From positions 1 through 6,502 of the forward strand of contig WTHG01000270.1 in the NCBI GenBank assembly GCA_011523245.1: DNA of 6,502 bases, read 5' to 3'. Shown here piece after piece: positions 6,311 to 6,502 of the stretch (within the stretch, counting starts at the first letter, position 1; every line of letters starts with the position of its first letter). The position numbers and the translations under genes are program-made. The notes beneath the pieces are model-generated. The model had not been told where the DNA came from. It worked only from the letters and a program-made list of their open reading frames with translations, and did no database searches. Source of the stretch: Verrucomicrobiales bacterium. Lineage in GTDB: Bacteria; Verrucomicrobiota; Verrucomicrobiia; Limisphaerales; UBA1100.

Positions 6311-6339
6311 TTGATCAAAGATGAGTCTCCACCTATACT
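6311..6339 (+). promoter_or_regulatory. Candidate sigma70-type promoter of the cytochrome-type gene
   Basis: TTGATC at 6311-6316 and TATACT at 6334-6339 are separated by 17 nt. They match the -35 consensus at four of six positions and the -10 at five of six. Transcription would start near 6346, only a few bases before the ATG at 6351 or 6357, giving a nearly leaderless mRNA. The ATG at 6321 would then lie outside the transcript. This is a consensus match by eye, and chance is a real alternative. Confidence 0.3.
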
Positions 6340-6350
6340 CCAGTCGGTTT

Positions 6351-6502
6351 ATGGGAATGATACGGATTCTATGCATGCTGCTGTTTTTTGCGGTCTCATT
6401 AGGCATGCAAGCGGCTGAGGCGGAGGGTTTTGCTAAACAGTTCCTTGAGTCTCATTGCACTCGTTGTCACGGGGAGGAAAAGCAAAAGGGTAAGCTGGCT
6501 CT
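6351..6502 (+). CDS. Exported cytochrome c-like (PSCyt-type) protein, N-terminus only
   Basis: The 5' end of a gene runs off the right edge of the window; 50 codons are visible from the ATG at 6351. Residues 1-24 form a signal peptide with a hydrophobic core ILCMLLFFAVSLG and a cleavable end at QAAEA. The mature part starts with FAKQFLESHCTRCHG. Cys36, Cys39 and His40 form a CxxCH covalent haem site, followed by EEKQKGKLAL. This HCxxCHG...KQKG context is typical of the N-terminal cytochrome domain of large planctomycete/verrucomicrobial exported proteins, often joined to DUF1549/DUF1553 or DUF1587-1592-type regions. The rest is outside the window, so the subfamily cannot be named. In-frame ATGs at 6321 and 6357 are alternative starts. 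None has a good Shine-Dalgarno motif, and the candidate promoter at 6311-6339 disfavours 6321. Confidence 0.8.
   Translation, partial: MGMIRILCMLLFFAVSLGMQAAEAEGFAKQFLESHCTRCHGEEKQKGKLA

Noticed and set aside
5749..6406. Minus-strand open frames across the metallopeptidase gene and its downstream gap
   Set aside because: They are shadows of the HELAH-coding gene. The apparent frame through 6223-6406 has no domain and conflicts with the cytochrome gene.
1..6502. Mobile element, CRISPR array, tRNA/rRNA or defence system
   Set aside because: I saw no transposase, terminal repeats, regularly spaced repeats or structured RNA genes. Nearly all of the sequence is accounted for by intact protein-coding genes.

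Overview
The window most likely comes from the Planctomycetota-Verrucomicrobiota group, and I favour a Verrucomicrobiota member of moderate GC (a little over half G+C by eye). The main clue is the gene entering at the right edge. It encodes a signal peptide followed by a CxxCH haem site in the HCTRCHG...KQKG context typical of the planctomycete/verrucomicrobial cytochrome c-like (PSCyt-type) proteins. Scarce Shine-Dalgarno motifs fit this but do not prove it. All taxonomy here is inference.

Layout: the window is split by a divergent intergenic region at about 2323-2429. Leftward (minus strand) runs a very tightly packed set: a VOC/glyoxalase I-like protein (1921-2322), dihydropteroate synthase FolP (1092-1919), the membrane-bound diadenylate cyclase CdaA (174-1088), and the start of a single-pass membrane protein (1-170, cut by the window edge). 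Its N-terminus resembles CdaR/YbbR regulators, but that identity is not secure. The gaps are 1, 3 and 3 nt, so this is almost certainly one operon. It combines folate biosynthesis with c-di-AMP synthesis.

Rightward (plus strand) lie a secreted S9-family serine peptidase with an N-terminal beta-propeller (2430-4391), a PLP-dependent threonine aldolase-type enzyme (4431-5513), and a small exported HExxH metallopeptidase (5524-6222). The metallopeptidase is coupled to the aldolase gene by a strong ribosome-binding site that overlaps the aldolase stop codon. After about 130 nt holding inverted repeats and a plausible promoter, the truncated cytochrome-type gene begins (6351 onward).

Most of the window is ordinary metabolic and exported-enzyme content, and I see no mobile element, CRISPR array, RNA gene or defence island. 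The observation most worth following is the 232-residue metallopeptidase. Its active site layout (HELAH, then Tyr-x6-Glu inside a Y-G-x5-E-[FY]-F-A-E signature) matches the anthrax lethal factor / Pro-Pro endopeptidase (M34-like) clan, not the common zinc peptidase families. Secondary points are the folP-cdaA coupling with its uncertain downstream membrane partner, a DGG in place of the usual DGA in CdaA, and inverted repeats in both regulatory intergenic regions.
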